From: Sisyra terminalis
Taxonomy: Eukaryota; Arthropoda; Insecta; Neuroptera; Sisyridae
DNA length: 64,000 bases
Direction of reading: 5' to 3'
Assembly (NCBI GenBank): GCA_958496175.1
Contig: OY292274.1
Location: 26,513,482 to 26,577,481, forward strand
Below, piece by piece: positions 22,812 through 35,224 of this stretch. Numbering within the stretch: the stretch's first letter is position 1; the number at the start of each line of letters is the position of its first letter. The notes beneath the pieces are model-generated. The model saw only the letters and a program-made list of their open reading frames with translations, was not told the DNA's origin and made no database searches. The position numbers were made by a program, and so were the translations under genes.

Positions 22812-23934
22812 TAGACATCGGATTATATGCATTTGCATGTTTGCATATGCAAATTCATATAATTCAATTTTTATATCCTTATTGCATAACTTGGTACTTT
22901 TTCATTGACAAAGCATATTTCGGCAGTTATACGTGTAAGGCGTGTTGTATTATACCGTCGACATGTCCCTCTTAAGTCAAGCTTTGAAAGTATTGTATCC
23001 AATATTACTTCACATCACCTGTTTAGCCCAAGGATTACATTGAGTGGCAGAAACGATCAAAAACGAGTTCAGGATAGTCAATAAATTGATTTCTTTTACA
23101 AAAAAAAAGTGCTTTTAAAAGTACTATGGTGACTACAAGCATATAAAGAACAACTATCAAACGTAGCTCTACCCCCAAAACCAATATTAACACGGTGGGG
23201 AACTTGGTATAAGGCTTTATTGTTTTATACTGATTATTTCGAGGTCATAAAAGAAGTAGTTGGAAAAATTGTCAAATCAGACGCCATTACAATCAATTCA
23301 AGCCAGCGGGCATTTGAGGATCCTTCAATCAACAAAAAATATTGCTCTTATTGCAACAAATTTCAGCAATATACCCGATGCAATTGAGAAACTAGAAACA
23401 TTCCTCTGTGCAGTCCATGGAAATATTCGAAAAAATGATTAAACAGAATAACGCCTTTTTGAGTTAACTATTGCAATAGGTTTATGGTAAATTAAATGCA
23501 GTTTTGTATAAAACCCCCATCCTAAAGGGAAAAAGAAAATTGATGCATTTATCAACGGGACATCTGAAGAGATCTTCGAAAATTCCGCCATTTCAAGTTC
23601 TGTCCGATAACGTAAGTAGACGACGAAAGATAATTTACAGCTCTTCACCATTTTCATATTTATGAACCAATTGTGGAATCTAAACCATTCAAGTTTTCAC
23701 ACAAATACATACAGAAAATTTCAGCAAAATAGGTCCGGCGATCTAGGAGGAGTTCAGGCCTATACACAAGTTACACAAGTATAGAAGAATTATATGTATT
23801 AAGATAAATATAATGTGAAAATAAACGTTAATTCTAATAATAAATGGCTTTTGATTGTGCATATTTTGCTTTTTTTTAATGCATATTTGCATGCATATTT
23901 TAGCAATTTGATAGTGTATATAATCCGATGTCTA
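22812..23934 (+). mobile_element. hAT transposon remnant (1123 bp) nested in the GAGGGAATG repeat
   Basis: The left end TAGACATCGGATTATATGCA is mirrored at the right end (TATATAATCCGATGTCTA). The 8-bp flanks are TTGATCAC (22804-22811) and ATGATCAC (23935-23942), matching at 7 of 8, as expected for hAT. The related repeat at 62.0 kb lacks the insertion and has one copy of the site (GTAATCAT at 62058, opposite strand). The interior carries a decayed transposase fragment. Subterminal ATGCATATTTGCATG-type repeats are present at both ends. Confidence 0.88.
23150..23440 (+). pseudogene. hAT-family transposase fragment
   Basis: Starting near 23165 the + strand reads ALPPKPILTRWGTWYKALLF followed by YTDYFEVIKEVV. 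This resembles the (L)xRWGTWL..A..YY....(V) segment common in hAT-type transposases and their domesticated relatives. A frame change near 23260 follows, with a 60-aa frame (23260-23442) that continues the helical region (IALIATNFSNIPDAIEKLET). No zinc-finger start, catalytic core or intact dimerisation domain remains, so it is inactive. Confidence 0.7.
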
Positions 23935-24229
23935 ATGATCACAGATAGACTTATATATCGACTGTTAGTAAAGGTGTGAGGTAATAATTTTATTATATGG
24001 GACACATATAAAAAGTATATTTGAAAACGTGTTCTTTACTTTTCACTCCAAACTTAAAAAATATTTGAAAATCTAATGTGTTTTTAAACGATTAGCCAAA
24101 TTCGCAAATTTTTTTTGAAAAATTTTTAGTTTAGAAGTTCAAAAATGTGTTAACCTCAAGTTTGGGACACAGTGAGGGAATGGTTTTCAGGATACTACTT
24201 ATTTATTATTCAATCGATATTCATATGGT

Positions 24230-24484
24230 TCAAAAATAACCAACATCATTAACCCACGTAATGTTCTTTTCAGGGAAAAAAATTACCATCATAGATCGCT
24301 TAGAATTTTGTAAAAATTGAAAAGACAAGAATTCCGATATTTCATGAGAATTACCCATATAAGTAAGTGTTTCATTCCCTTGCATAATGTAATGTGATGA
24401 TGGCGTTGTCAAATTGGAATTCGGAAAGCCGTCAGGGACGCAATCAACGTCTTCTTGTGCTTGATGAAGAAAAAAACTTACCAA
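24230..24484 (-). pseudogene. Unidentified coding-like fragment at the end of the GAGGGAATG repeat
   Basis: An 84-aa minus-strand frame of normal, not low-complexity, composition, including the run YMGNSHEISEFLSFQFLQNS and an internal PDGFPNSNLTTPSSHYIMQG. The inverted copy retains the same local peptide, YMGNSHEI, around 61645-61670 but is interrupted by stops. A reading frame shared between two repeat copies suggests a protein-coding part of the element. The family is not recognised. Confidence 0.35.
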
Positions 24485-24489
24485 ACCGG

Positions 24490-25485
24490 TGTCAGATTTT
24501 AATGTAGTTTTCTGTGGGCTGCAGAATAGGGCCTTTGCTTACAATTTTACCATAAAAAATTGTTGAGTTGAATAAAAGAATCCCGACTGTAGTAAACTTT
24601 TGAATTGACTTCAATCTCTTTAAAATATTATCGTATTTTACATTCTTCTTCGTAATCTTGCAATAATTTCTCTAAAACCAAACTATTGATTATCTAATTT
24701 CTTCAAATTTTTATTGTCAATTTTTAGATTAACTTGAATCGGAAATGATCAGTAGGTAGACACCAAAATATTAAATGTACCACTTAAAAATTAAAAGAAG
24801 TGCAATTTTTCATCTCAAGGCAATTTTAACCCGTACAGAAAGGATTGAGGCCACTTTATTTGCCTCTATAAATCGTATTGTGTCCATTTCAAAAAGGCTA
24901 ATAAAACTAAGGCTAAAATGCGGTCTTACTGTTTAAAAAAATCTTCCGCAATAAAATTTATTTTAGCAGCTCTTTGATTTTATTACCTATATAGACTTGA
25001 GCTTCAACCCTTTGCAATTTTTGAATTTTTGCTTTGAAGTTATCGTGTCGATACTTTCACAATGTAGAAATTTTAAGGAAACCATTAACGAATTTATGTC
25101 AACCCTTTCTGAATTTTTTAAGTTTATGATTTTTAACTCTTTTTTTTGGGTTAAATTTTATTGCAGAACATAAACTGCATTAAAGCATTTTTTTAAAAGA
25201 AGTAAATTGCTAAAAGAATATAAAAAATTTCGGTTGTGTCAATTTTTTTTTTTTTTGTAAACATGAAAGAATTCAAGTAAATATGGTGTAGAAATAAATT
25301 TTCAACTACCGACACAGTGGTCTAATAACTTCTTAAAAAATATGCATTTGTAAATTTGGGTTATATAAAAAACACACAAGGGTATATAAAAAAAAACACA
25401 CATGTTATTTTTTTCTATTTTCGTGGAATGTATTTTTGATCAAAAATATCGAAAATTTCTTCTTTTTTTTGGTAAAAAATATATC
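24490..25485. other. AT-rich non-coding DNA
   Basis: No exon or recognisable repeat; several poly(T)/poly(A) runs. Confidence 0.5.
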
Positions 25486-25489
25486 ACAA

Positions 25490-26720
25490 ATATTATTCAG
25501 GTTAACAAAAAAAAATTGTTAAATATTTAGCCCATCATATTGATATAAAGAGGTCTATCTCTTTTGATTTTTCAACCCAAAGCGTATTTTTTTTTCAAAA
25601 CTTTAGGATCACTCTGAAAGAATTAGACAGTAGGTACCTATATGTTATGAAAGAAAATTAAATGTTCTTCAAAAAATTTCAAATCGTAGATTTTCGTCAA
25701 ACTAACCGTTTATTTAAAATCGAGCCTTCAACATTGATCTGTTTTTACGATTTGATATTTTAACTGTAGAAATTTGTAACTAAGTAACTAATGATATTCA
25801 AAGCAAAACCTTTATATAATCTTAAAATAAATCAAATACTCTACAAAAAAGATCTCTTAGCATTTTTTGATATATTTATTTCTCTCAAAATAATTCAGTC
25901 TTTGAAGTTAAAATAAAATTAGGTTTTTTGATATTTTAAAATTTGATATTTTATATAAAGATAGTTTTTTATTTTACTAATAAAAGCACAAAAAATATTT
26001 AAGACGTATGATATTTAAATTGTATCTTTTTTTTTCTCTCCCTTATTCTGGGGGCCTTTCCTGAGAGTTCCTCTGCGCTGCGTCCTAAAAGGACTGTTGC
26101 GCCCTAGAAATTATATCTTACTCATTAGATATTGTCTTTTCATAAATACTTTTTACACTATTCTTAGTTAATATTAAGTCAATGTTATTAGATTAATTTT
26201 TATTAATCACGTTATTTTAACAAAAAATCAATAATTAATCATATTATTTACAATGTATATTTTGAATCATTAAATTTTGAATCGAATAAAGAAAAACAGC
26301 TTATTGCAAAAAAAGCGGATTTTTAAATTGAAAATTAAATTTATGAAAGCATGCCAACGCGATCTTTTTTGTAGAACTTTTAATTTTCTTTATGAATATA
26401 TAAAAAAAAATCTCTAAATATTAATTCATACACTAGGTAGAAAATTACAAAGTTAAAAAATCAAACCGTAAAAGCAGATTCAAGGCTCAATTTTAAGAAA
26501 ACGTTTGGTCAGATGAAAATTTACAATCAGATCATTTTTGTAGAGCATTTAATTTTATTCAAGAGCATATATTGTTTAATTCTTTTAGTGTGATAGTTCA
26601 AAAATTTTGAGAAAACAATACGCTTTGGATTATAAAAATTTCCATGATAGACCATTTAATATCAAAATTAAGGGCGTAAAATTTCATAATTTTTTTGTCT
26701 TTCTGAATAAAATTTTTGGT
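25490..26720. repeat. Long inverted repeat with ~375-bp diverged arms
   Basis: Arm 1 (about 25490-25870) and arm 2 (about 26345-26720) are reverse complements with many substitutions. Anchor matches include CCAAAGCGTATT, AAATTAAATG(T/C)TCT(T/A)CAAAAAA and the GAGCCTT..TCTG(T/C)TTTTACG segment. Within an arm the phrase AAATTAAANGTTCTACAAAAAAGATC seems to recur, so the arms may themselves contain short tandem units. The spacer holds an isolated GC-rich patch at 26047-26107. Confidence 0.7.
26047..26107. other. GC-rich patch in an AT desert
   Basis: A ~60-bp run (around CTCTGCGCTGCGTCCTAAAA) with a small foldback, TCCTAAAAGGA. It sits in the spacer of the surrounding inverted repeat. No reading frame or known motif. 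Confidence 0.4.
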
Positions 26721-28445
26721 ATCTCCTTATTTTGGTCCAGACTAATTTACTATAATTCGAAAGTAGTATGAAATTGACAAAATGGAATATTATACTTATT
26801 ATATAAATATTTGTAATTTAAAATCGTACAAATTTTAATGATCTGTTTCAACTACTATTAATTAGCAAAAAATACATAAAAGAAGATAATTTTTAAATAA
26901 AAATTTTCAATCACTCGATTATACTTGTTCACGTTATCAGAAAATGTTAAAATTTTGCAACTTTTTCTTAAAAATGTGTACATATTTGTGAGGTGAAATC
27001 ATTCTTATTCGGAAATGACCAAAACCATGGAAAAATTAACCACCTTATTTGTATTATCGAACAGTAAAATACAAAATTTGCTGTTCAGAATTTCTAAAAT
27101 TTGTTACATAACGAAAAAAAAAGGATTATATAGTTTTATATATATTTAGTTTTATAAAAAAAAATATTTTTAAATATTACAAATCGGTTTGTAAATGATT
27201 TATTAGGACGTTAGTTTGTTTTTTGACGAAATTAATAAAAGTGAAGTTCATTGGATACTCATTTTATTTTCTCAACCCTGTTATTCACCTGAGTCACCCT
27301 CTCTGCAAGTCCATCAGGGGTGGCTGAATTTTAAGCTGCCCAATATGCGCGTCGTGTTTTCGATATGTCGCTATGCGACAGAATATTGCGTGGACGCAGA
27401 AACAAAAACTCAAGCATAAACCACCCCATCACTTTAACACCCTTCCTACAAAAAAGAACCCTGAACAATTTTGTTCCACCAAACTATTGCTTACATAATT
27501 TACAATGCATTTAAGGTCGCATAATTTAGGAACATATGCCACATTAAATAAATTGATATCAAATATCTGTCAATGTTGAATATCGGAAAAAAATTATTGA
27601 TGTCTTACGTAAATTGTTAGGGGTGCATTTCTTATTATTCAAGCAGAATGGCTAGATATTTTTATAATGCGGTTTGGGAAAGTAGTTTTAATGTCCTGAT
27701 TAATTTTGAAATGATAAATTGCTTCTTTCAAAACTGTAATATGTGGATAAATATTCGTAAAATTGTATTTACGTTTGCAAAATATATAAAAATAAAAAAA
27801 TATTTTAAGTTAGCGTATTACTTGATTAATTTAATAATTATCTAGACTTATTAAAAACAAAGTTTATAAAATACAAACTCTAAAATATGTTGTTTTTTTT
27901 TAAATCATTTGTATTTTTACCTAATTGGTTATTTTCCCCCGACTGCATTTTTTCATGAGCACAATTATAACCCTCAACCTTGCTTATTTATTCTTAAATG
28001 TATCTCAAATATTTCTCTTATGTAAACATACGAAAACCACGAACCATTTTTCATATTTCTTATGCTAATTACCATAATTGCTGCTTCCAAGAATTTCCCT
28101 TTTGCTCAGCTATAATTAAAATTTTAGTTGACCGAGCAATAGATAATAAAAACGATCAATGAACGAATTCTTGAGTTTCCACTGAATTTTCTTCTATTGC
28201 GCATTGGGTAAATATTTGAAAAATATTAAATTGTCATGAGCTTTCTAGTGACCTATAAAAATATAATATCAAAGTTAGTGACGAAAAAATATTATAAATG
28301 AATGTGAATGCGTAAATTGAGTAGAAATCGAAATTGATTAGAATTTTATAAAGTTAGATAATTAAGTGGGGAGGCAATTCAGATTTTCTCGTGTATCATC
28401 TAACAAATAAAAAATAGTTTATTATACAGCTTTTAAAGGAACCCG

Positions 28446-28780
28446 AAACCAAGATTTTCCATTATGAAAATCCGAACTTCTTGACCCATTTTCTCTGAAA
28501 CTCTTTCTCCAATTGCAATGAAACTTGGCAGGCTTAATCTATTCCTCAATTGAAATAAGCTGAGTAGTTTTCGTTGAGAATAATTCAATAGAACAAAAAT
28601 TACAAAAGTTACAAATCAAGGTTTTTAATATATGAAAACCCTGAAATTGCACCTTTTTTCCGAAATTTTTTAACCACTTTTAACGAAATTTGGTATGCTT
28701 ACTCTACTCGCCAATTATAGCAAACTGAATAACTAATATTTAGAATAATCAATTACAAAAAAAGTTACAAATATTTGAAA
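28446..28780. repeat. Two-unit tandem repeat of ~168 bp
   Basis: Unit 1 starts near 28446 (AACCAAGATTTTCCATTATG) and unit 2 near 28614 (AATCAAGGTTTTTAATATAT). Both continue with GAAAAYCC..., a GAAACTTGG/GAAATTTGG segment, then CTTA.TCTA.TC.CCAATT and AATAATC.AAT....AAAAGTTAC in the same order. The copies are diverged. Function and source unknown. Confidence 0.6.
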
Positions 28781-29248
28781 AAAATGACTAAAACTTTGTT
28801 ACTAATAAAATTTTATTTTTAAATGTAATCATATGTTTTCGAATTCCTTTATTCAATATGTTTAAATACTTTATATATATCGTCACAAAAAAAATATAAA
28901 AAATTACGATTTTTCAGGAGAATCAACTGTTTGAAAACTAAAGGGAACCGGTTTTTTGTAGGGTATTTTATTTCTATCGAAATTTTTACTGTAATCGATT
29001 AAATGTGGTAAAGCAAATTTTAAGGCAGTTTTAGTGGTGAGAATCACAAAAAGTTAGTACCAAATTACTCGGAGAGAGTTATATTTTCAAAATTGGTAAA
29101 AAAATATTTTTTTTACTTTTTTTTTTTAAAAAAAATATTTGTAAAATTGCCATTTCTTTCCTTTTCATAATATTTATTTCTCAATACTAACTTACATTGT
29201 TTATGGCGATGAAAAAAGAAAAATATATATTAGGTATATAATATACAT

Positions 29249-30478
29249 CAGTGGCTTTCAACCTGTGATACATGTACCACTGGTGATACATTAAAGAACA
29301 CCAAATAGTACACAAAATAAAACAAAATATAAGATTCCTTCCATAACTTTATTATTATTTCTTACTTACCATTGCCTTTACCAACTCTAGAAAATTTTCT
29401 TATAGAAAACAAAATGAAGAATTAAGAGGAAATGGCAAATAACACATCGATAAACATCAATATAAAACATAAGTTTTTTAGTTGTTATTTCCCGTCGTTA
29501 ATGAAAATGCGTAAACGAAAAATATCGAAAATTTGCTATGCGAAGATACGAAGATTTGCAATGCGAGGATCGAACCCAAAATGTACCAGTTTGGAGCAGT
29601 CACCTAGACCACTCGGCCACTAGTAGGTAAAACATCATTGTTCTTTATTGATAAATAAATTTATTTCCAAAATATCTTCTTTTTTTTCCAAAAAGAATCT
29701 ATAAAATCTTTACATTTTTTTAAGATTTTAAATCTTATTTCCAAGAAGATTTGGAAAATCGAAATTGGATCAGAAACCCTCTTCCTTTAAATATTTCAGA
29801 ATATTTTCACGTGAACAAAAAGAACCAATAATAGATATGTTAAGGGACTATGAATCTGAAGTTAGCAGACTCGACTATTAAGATTTTAAAAGGTCTTTAA
29901 CATTAAAAAATATGTTTTTGAATTAAAAAAATTCCTCGTGTATATTTTCCATTTTCTTTACGATCATTTTGTTTGTTCGGCAAAAAAATTATTACGAAAA
30001 TACAAAATTTCATTAGACTCATAAGTGATTCCACTGTAATAGAAAACTAAAACAAAAAAACACTGATTGAATTTTGGCTTTAATAAAGTTTTCACGAAAA
30101 AAGCAAAGTTTTTAATACTCTTCTGCACTGCATATTTATGAGGAAAAGGTTTTTCACAAATGCTATATCTGAAGAATAAATACAGACTAAAATTTAAAAT
30201 CGACTTTTATGATTAAAATTAACTGACATAAAATCACAAATAGAAAAAAATGTATCTGCAAAGAAGCGCAAGGATCGCATTGAGTATTTATTTTTATTTG
30301 TTTTTACTTCTTTTTTGCTATGAGCTTTAAAATGTATTTTACTTTAAATTTTACGAACGCATTTTTTATTGAATAAAATATGAATAAAATGGCATAATTT
30401 TATTCAAATGTTGATGATACTACAGTTTATGTGATTCCTTATAGTGGTACGCGATAAACAAAAGATTGAGAACCACTG
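29249..30478. mobile_element. hAT transposon remnant, 1230 bp, with nested SINE
   Basis: The ends are CAGTGGCTTTCAACCTGTGA at the left and, reversed, CAGTGGTTCTCAATCTTTTG at the right. Both are followed by a GTACCACT block (in the terminal repeat orientation). The 8-bp target duplications are ATATACAT (29241-29248) and ATATAGAT (30479-30486), 7 of 8 identical. CAGTGG-type ends and an 8-bp duplication are diagnostic of hAT. A SINE sits inside at 29480-29626. I found no transposase domain in the interior. Confidence 0.88.
29480..29626 (-). repeat. tRNA-derived SINE, copy 2, inside the hAT element
   Basis: On the minus strand it begins CTAGTGGCCGAGTGGTCTAG, an excellent tRNA-Leu/Ser-type A box. 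GGGTTCGATCC (B box) follows ~45 nt later, then a shortened body ending near GACGGGAAATAACAAC. It is the best preserved head of the four copies, and it must be younger than the hAT insertion it lies in. Confidence 0.82.
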
Positions 30479-30489
30479 ATATAGATGAA

Positions 30490-32900
30490 TAAAATTGAGT
30501 AGTTTAGTAAATTCTAATTCGAATTTTTGTCAATTTTTTTTTAAAATTAAATTCAAAGAATTTGCAGTATTATATTGCATCCGTTTGATTTGACGTGACC
30601 GGTTACTTTTTCTACCATTTTTTGGGATAAGTAATTTCATTGATTATATATTTATTTTAATAATTTTAGTTAGTATTCAAACTAATTTCTAAAAATCAAA
30701 AAAAAAAATCTGCACAGTTTAGTAATATCTGTGATTAATAATAAGCAATACTACTAATGGTCATTTTCATTTGTTTTGGTTCCGAGGATTATCGAGGATC
30801 TTCTATAATTTAATTAATTAACACTGTTTTTTTGCAACGTTTCGTAGCTTGTTATGCTCCTTTAAGTGATCTTAAATATAATATAATAAATTAAATATTT
30901 CAAGTGATCCTCAATAATCTTCAGAATTGAGGGCAAATAATTGAATACAAATTTAGGATCGAAATTAATAATAAATATATGGTAATGATCAATGTCCAAT
31001 AATTACTTTTCAGTCCCAATTTCACAGATATTTAATCCTATCACTAAATAAAAAATAGTGGAGCCTGACATATTGATCTCATTTTATTGCTATGAAAAAT
31101 CACTATTTTCAGCAGGTGGTAAAATTATCCACTATATATTGTATACTATTGTATACTATATAATCTGCTTTGTTTTATTTCATCAATCGCATTTCAATTG
31201 CCAAAAACATGTTTCCTCGTTTACATATAGTTATAAACAGCGTTGGATTATAATGATTATTTCAACATTTACAGGTGCATAAAAACGAACAGGTATGAAT
31301 TGGTATACGCCATTTACGTCAGGTATTCTTCTTTTCTTATAAAAAGCCGATTTTCTTCCAGGACATGAATTGTCAAATCGATTTTTTTCTAACTTTTATA
31401 TCAAAAGATAAAGTGCGTCTATAAATATGAATAAAAACCGTAAAGTGACGTAGTTTTTGATTTTGTATATTTTTGTCCTTTTGTGTGCGTTCTTACTATA
31501 TTATGATTAATGTAACCGGAGGATTTTGCTACCCCTAATCGTATAATTTTGTATACTCCTGGGATAAAAAATATGTTTTTTTTTATAACGTTTAATAGGC
31601 CTTTTCAATATAAAGTTGATTCGAAAGTTTGTTTTTTTTACAAATAAAATTTGTCTTTGTAAAATATCAATTTATAATTATATAGTAAATGTAAGAGTTG
31701 AATCAATTTTAAAATTTATTATTAAAAATTATATATTTCGTTTGTTGTAAAACAAAACTAAGTTAAGATTTTTTTGTTTGACAAAATAATAATTTTTGAT
31801 CTATGATATGCGATACAATTCTTTGCGATCATTCATAGACAAAGTTATGCTAAATTTGTTTGTATAAGAGTTTACCAAAAAAAAAAAAAAAGGTTCGAAT
31901 ATTTTAGACCCTTTTCACATATAATAAATTATAATATTTCAAAGTCCCGTTATATTCGAGCCTTCAGTGCAAAATTTTTTGATGCAACCTGTTATCCTGC
32001 ATCACTAAAAAAAAGTCAAAATATTGGTCACATATGAGATTTTTTTTTTAAATTTTAAAGTCCGTTTTACCCTTAGTTTCATCGGTAGTGTTTTTTTGTT
32101 ATATTTATTTTTGCAGGTAGTTTTTAAGGATTTGGGATGCGAATATTTTTGATATAGATAGTGGACGATTACTGACGTATTTTTTTGTGGACATTATATT
32201 AATTCCGGGGTAGTTTATTGGAGACTCTTTCTTCCTCGTTGTATGGGAAAGAATGTGCGTGGTCTTGTCTCTCACTCCGCACCCGCATTCTATCTCAACC
32301 AACCCCTTTGCAATCAACCACCACAGAAAAAAAATGTCTGTTTGCAACACAACACCCTAAAAATACCAGTGACGTTCACATCACAGTAACAATTTTTTGC
32401 GTTAAAATTCTTTACCCATATTAGAAGTGGTGGAATAAAAAAAATATTATTTTGAATATTTGAGCTAATCTAATTCATTTATCCGTTAATTATTAATGTT
32501 TCTGAATTTTAAATTGAAAAAAAAAACAAGTAATTATATATATGAAAGTAAATTTGAAATGAAACGAAACTATATATTTATAAGTATTTTTACCTTGCTT
32601 CTATTTATAAATCAAATCAACTAATAAGCATTACTTATTCAATTCATTAAAATTATTTTTATTCGTTCTTTTTTTTAATTAATACTATCCATTATTTTTA
32701 AATTTGAAAAGCAGTTAGTTAAAATTATTAAGGGAATTTTTTTACAAAAGCATTAATAACATTTCAGAAATGTTCGTTAAATTTGGATTTACTACATCCA
32801 GGATTATATTAAAAGTTTTGAGATCTTAGGTTTGAAAAAGTTATTGAAGAAAACTGAACAATAAAATATATTTTGTATAATCGAAAAGTAAAAATAATTT
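30490..32900. other. Gene-free AT-rich DNA
   Basis: No exon supported. A GC-richer patch at about 32215-32300 (GTGCGTGGTCTTGTCTCTCA) encodes no recognisable peptide on either strand. Confidence 0.5.
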
Positions 32901-32904
32901 AAAA

Positions 32905-33277
32905 CAGTGGTTTCCAATCTGTGGGGTGCGAGACTATTACAAGAAGTGCGATTTCTTCAATGATACCACAGTTTGAGAAAATTTGTGCTGAAAAACAAGC
33001 TCAACCGTCGCATTAAATTTTTATAATGTTGTATTAATTATATATTCTTTTTTTTGTATTGTTGTAAGATTTGTTTTTGTTACATTTAAAATTATTATTT
33101 TTTATAATAAATAATTTTTCTTTTGTATATTATTTTGTAGCCCATTAAATAAATTATAGTAGTTATAAGAGTTATAATATCAGTTGAGTATTTATGAAAT
33201 AAGAATGTTAGAAAAATTAAAGGGGCGCAAAAAATTTTTTAAAGAGGGCGCAGGTACATAAAGCTTGGAAACCACTG
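32905..33277. mobile_element. hAT MITE, 373 bp
   Basis: Terminal repeats CAGTGGTTTCCAATC (left) and, reversed, CAGTGGTTTCCAAGC (right), flanked by 8-bp duplications ATTTAAAA (32897-32904) and ATTTAATA (33278-33285), 7 of 8 identical. The right subterminal region carries two GGGCGCA/GGGGCGCA motifs. There is no coding capacity. Confidence 0.92.
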
Positions 33278-34579
33278 ATTTAATATATGATATTTTAAGT
33301 TACCAATATTAATATTTAATAATGTGTAAATATTTTATATTTTTTTTTGAAACTCCTTTTTCCCCTCCTAAAATTCACAAATTTTTAAATAATTTGATCC
33401 AATTTCAAACCCCTATCAAACATTTATTGTCAAAGAATTGAGATTCTTTTGCAAAATAAAAAACTCTGAATAAAGTTTTTTTGGCTAATTTTGGTACTGA
33501 GAATGATCTTTCTTTCGAACAATCAATCAATATGAACATTGTTTAATACAAATACAAATATTTCAATAAGCCCTAGCAATACAATTTTGAAATATTGCAA
33601 ATAATTTGTAATAATCGATGGTTGAAAAGGTAGAACACTTTAAAAGCCTTTGGGGCCATTTAAAAATAATTTACGGTACTTTGTGAGAGGGAGATCATAA
33701 GTTTCTTATTTTCTGTTATTTATTTACAAGAAGGATAGTATTTTATAAAAGGGGGAAGGTTACAATAAAATTGTTACCTTTGTTCCCTATAGTGTAATTT
33801 TATTTTACACAAATATTATAGCCATATATATTTAATTAATTAAAATTTTATACGGCAGTAACTCTGGAATCATTTATGTTTCAGAATGCATACTTTTAGG
33901 TATATAATCAATTTTTGGTTCAGCTTATTTGCTCAACTAATTGCAATTAGCGTATTAAGCCTAAGTATAAAGTTCAATTTTCGTTAATTAAATGTCTCTA
34001 TTTGGATTACCTTTATAATCCATGATTTCTAAAACTGTTTTGAATATTGAGAGGTACAGGTGTCTTGGCAAAAATTAGTGAAATCGAATCATAAAAAACT
34101 ATTGTAGGGGCAACTAGTGGGTTCGGTTATAAATAACACTTTATAAAACTTAATACAGCTAATATTTTTTTTAACTTAAAAGTTTGAATTTTCGATAAAA
34201 GTATATAAAATAGCAGTTATTATACTGGATAAGAAATTGTTTGGTCATTTCCATATTTTATATTCATCGGAGTAACTGAAATGTAATTATCTTCAAACCG
34301 TATCGAAAAGACGTTGTTCGCATTGTTTATTTGAAATATACAAAAGAAAGCATTTTCTTTAAAATAACTCCTCATTTATGAATAATACTTTTGTAAAAAG
34401 GATCATTCTTTAATTACGTAAAGAAAAAAATGTCATCTGCCCCCTTGCCCTCGTTTAGTATCTAGGTCTAAACAATATTCTTTTTATGAATAAAAACAGA
34501 AGAAGAAAAAAATTAATAACCCTTCTCCTTAAGGGTGTTCACTTGAAAAATACATTGATGTTTTTATTCGATGCAAAGT

Positions 34580-34645
34580 ATCGAAATCCTGCATCGATTT
34601 TTATCGATATTATCGATACATTGCTTAAAAGCATCGATGTTAGTT
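34580..34645. promoter_or_regulatory. Cluster of ATCGAT/CGATA motifs
   Basis: Within ~65 bp the sequence has GTATCGAAA, GCATCGAT, TTATCGATA, TTATCGATAC and GCATCGATG. In Drosophila TATCGATA is the DRE (bound by DREF) and CGATA the BEAF-32 site. Insect transposon ends can also carry such arrays, so a regulatory role is only possible. Confidence 0.35.
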
Positions 34646-35224
34646 TGGTACAGGTGAATGCAGATTCAGAATAATAGGGTTGCACCAGTAGTGTAGAGCT
34701 GTAGCTTTTGTGATGCTTTTAATTTCATGACTTTTGGTACTTTAAACTTAATTTTAAGACTTCAGCAAGTTAAGATTATTGCTGGTTAGATAAACTTTGC
34801 AGAAAAAAGTTAACTTAATCATTTTCATTAAATTATATTTCTTTGTTGGTTGACTATTTGCGTAGTTTTGAAAATAAGCATTTGAATGGAACGTAAGTCC
34901 CTGAAGTAGTCGAGTATTTGAAGGCAATTTTAATACAACTTAAGACCCTGAACTTTTAGATCACTCCAGAGTTCTAATGGATTTTCATTGAGATTTTCTA
35001 CTACTGGACTACGGAAATATATAAACAGGATATCTATACCGCTTGGTTCCGCCAATTACTCACAGGTGTCACTATCTGATAATGACATTTATTAAAAATT
35101 GAAGTATTTGTAATTAAGAATTTTTATTTATATATTTTCATTAATCGATGATTTTTTTTCAAGTGGATGCATCAAATATAAAAGTTTTTTATCAAAACAT
35201 CAAATCAATTTGATATATCGTATG

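Larger units (their letters stand above)
22095..24370 (+). mobile_element. 'GAGGGAATG' repeat, copy 1, interrupted by a hAT element
   Basis: About 1.14 kb of repeat sequence (22095-22811 plus 23943-24370) matches 61640-62745 in inverted orientation throughout. The motif GAGGGAATG recurs at 22162, 22511, 22665 and 24174 and in reverse at about 22488; this resembles subterminal transposase-binding repeats. A perfect 39-nt palindrome (19-bp arms) lies at 22484-22522. I cannot find terminal inverted repeats or a target duplication, so the class of the outer element is unknown. Confidence 0.75.
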
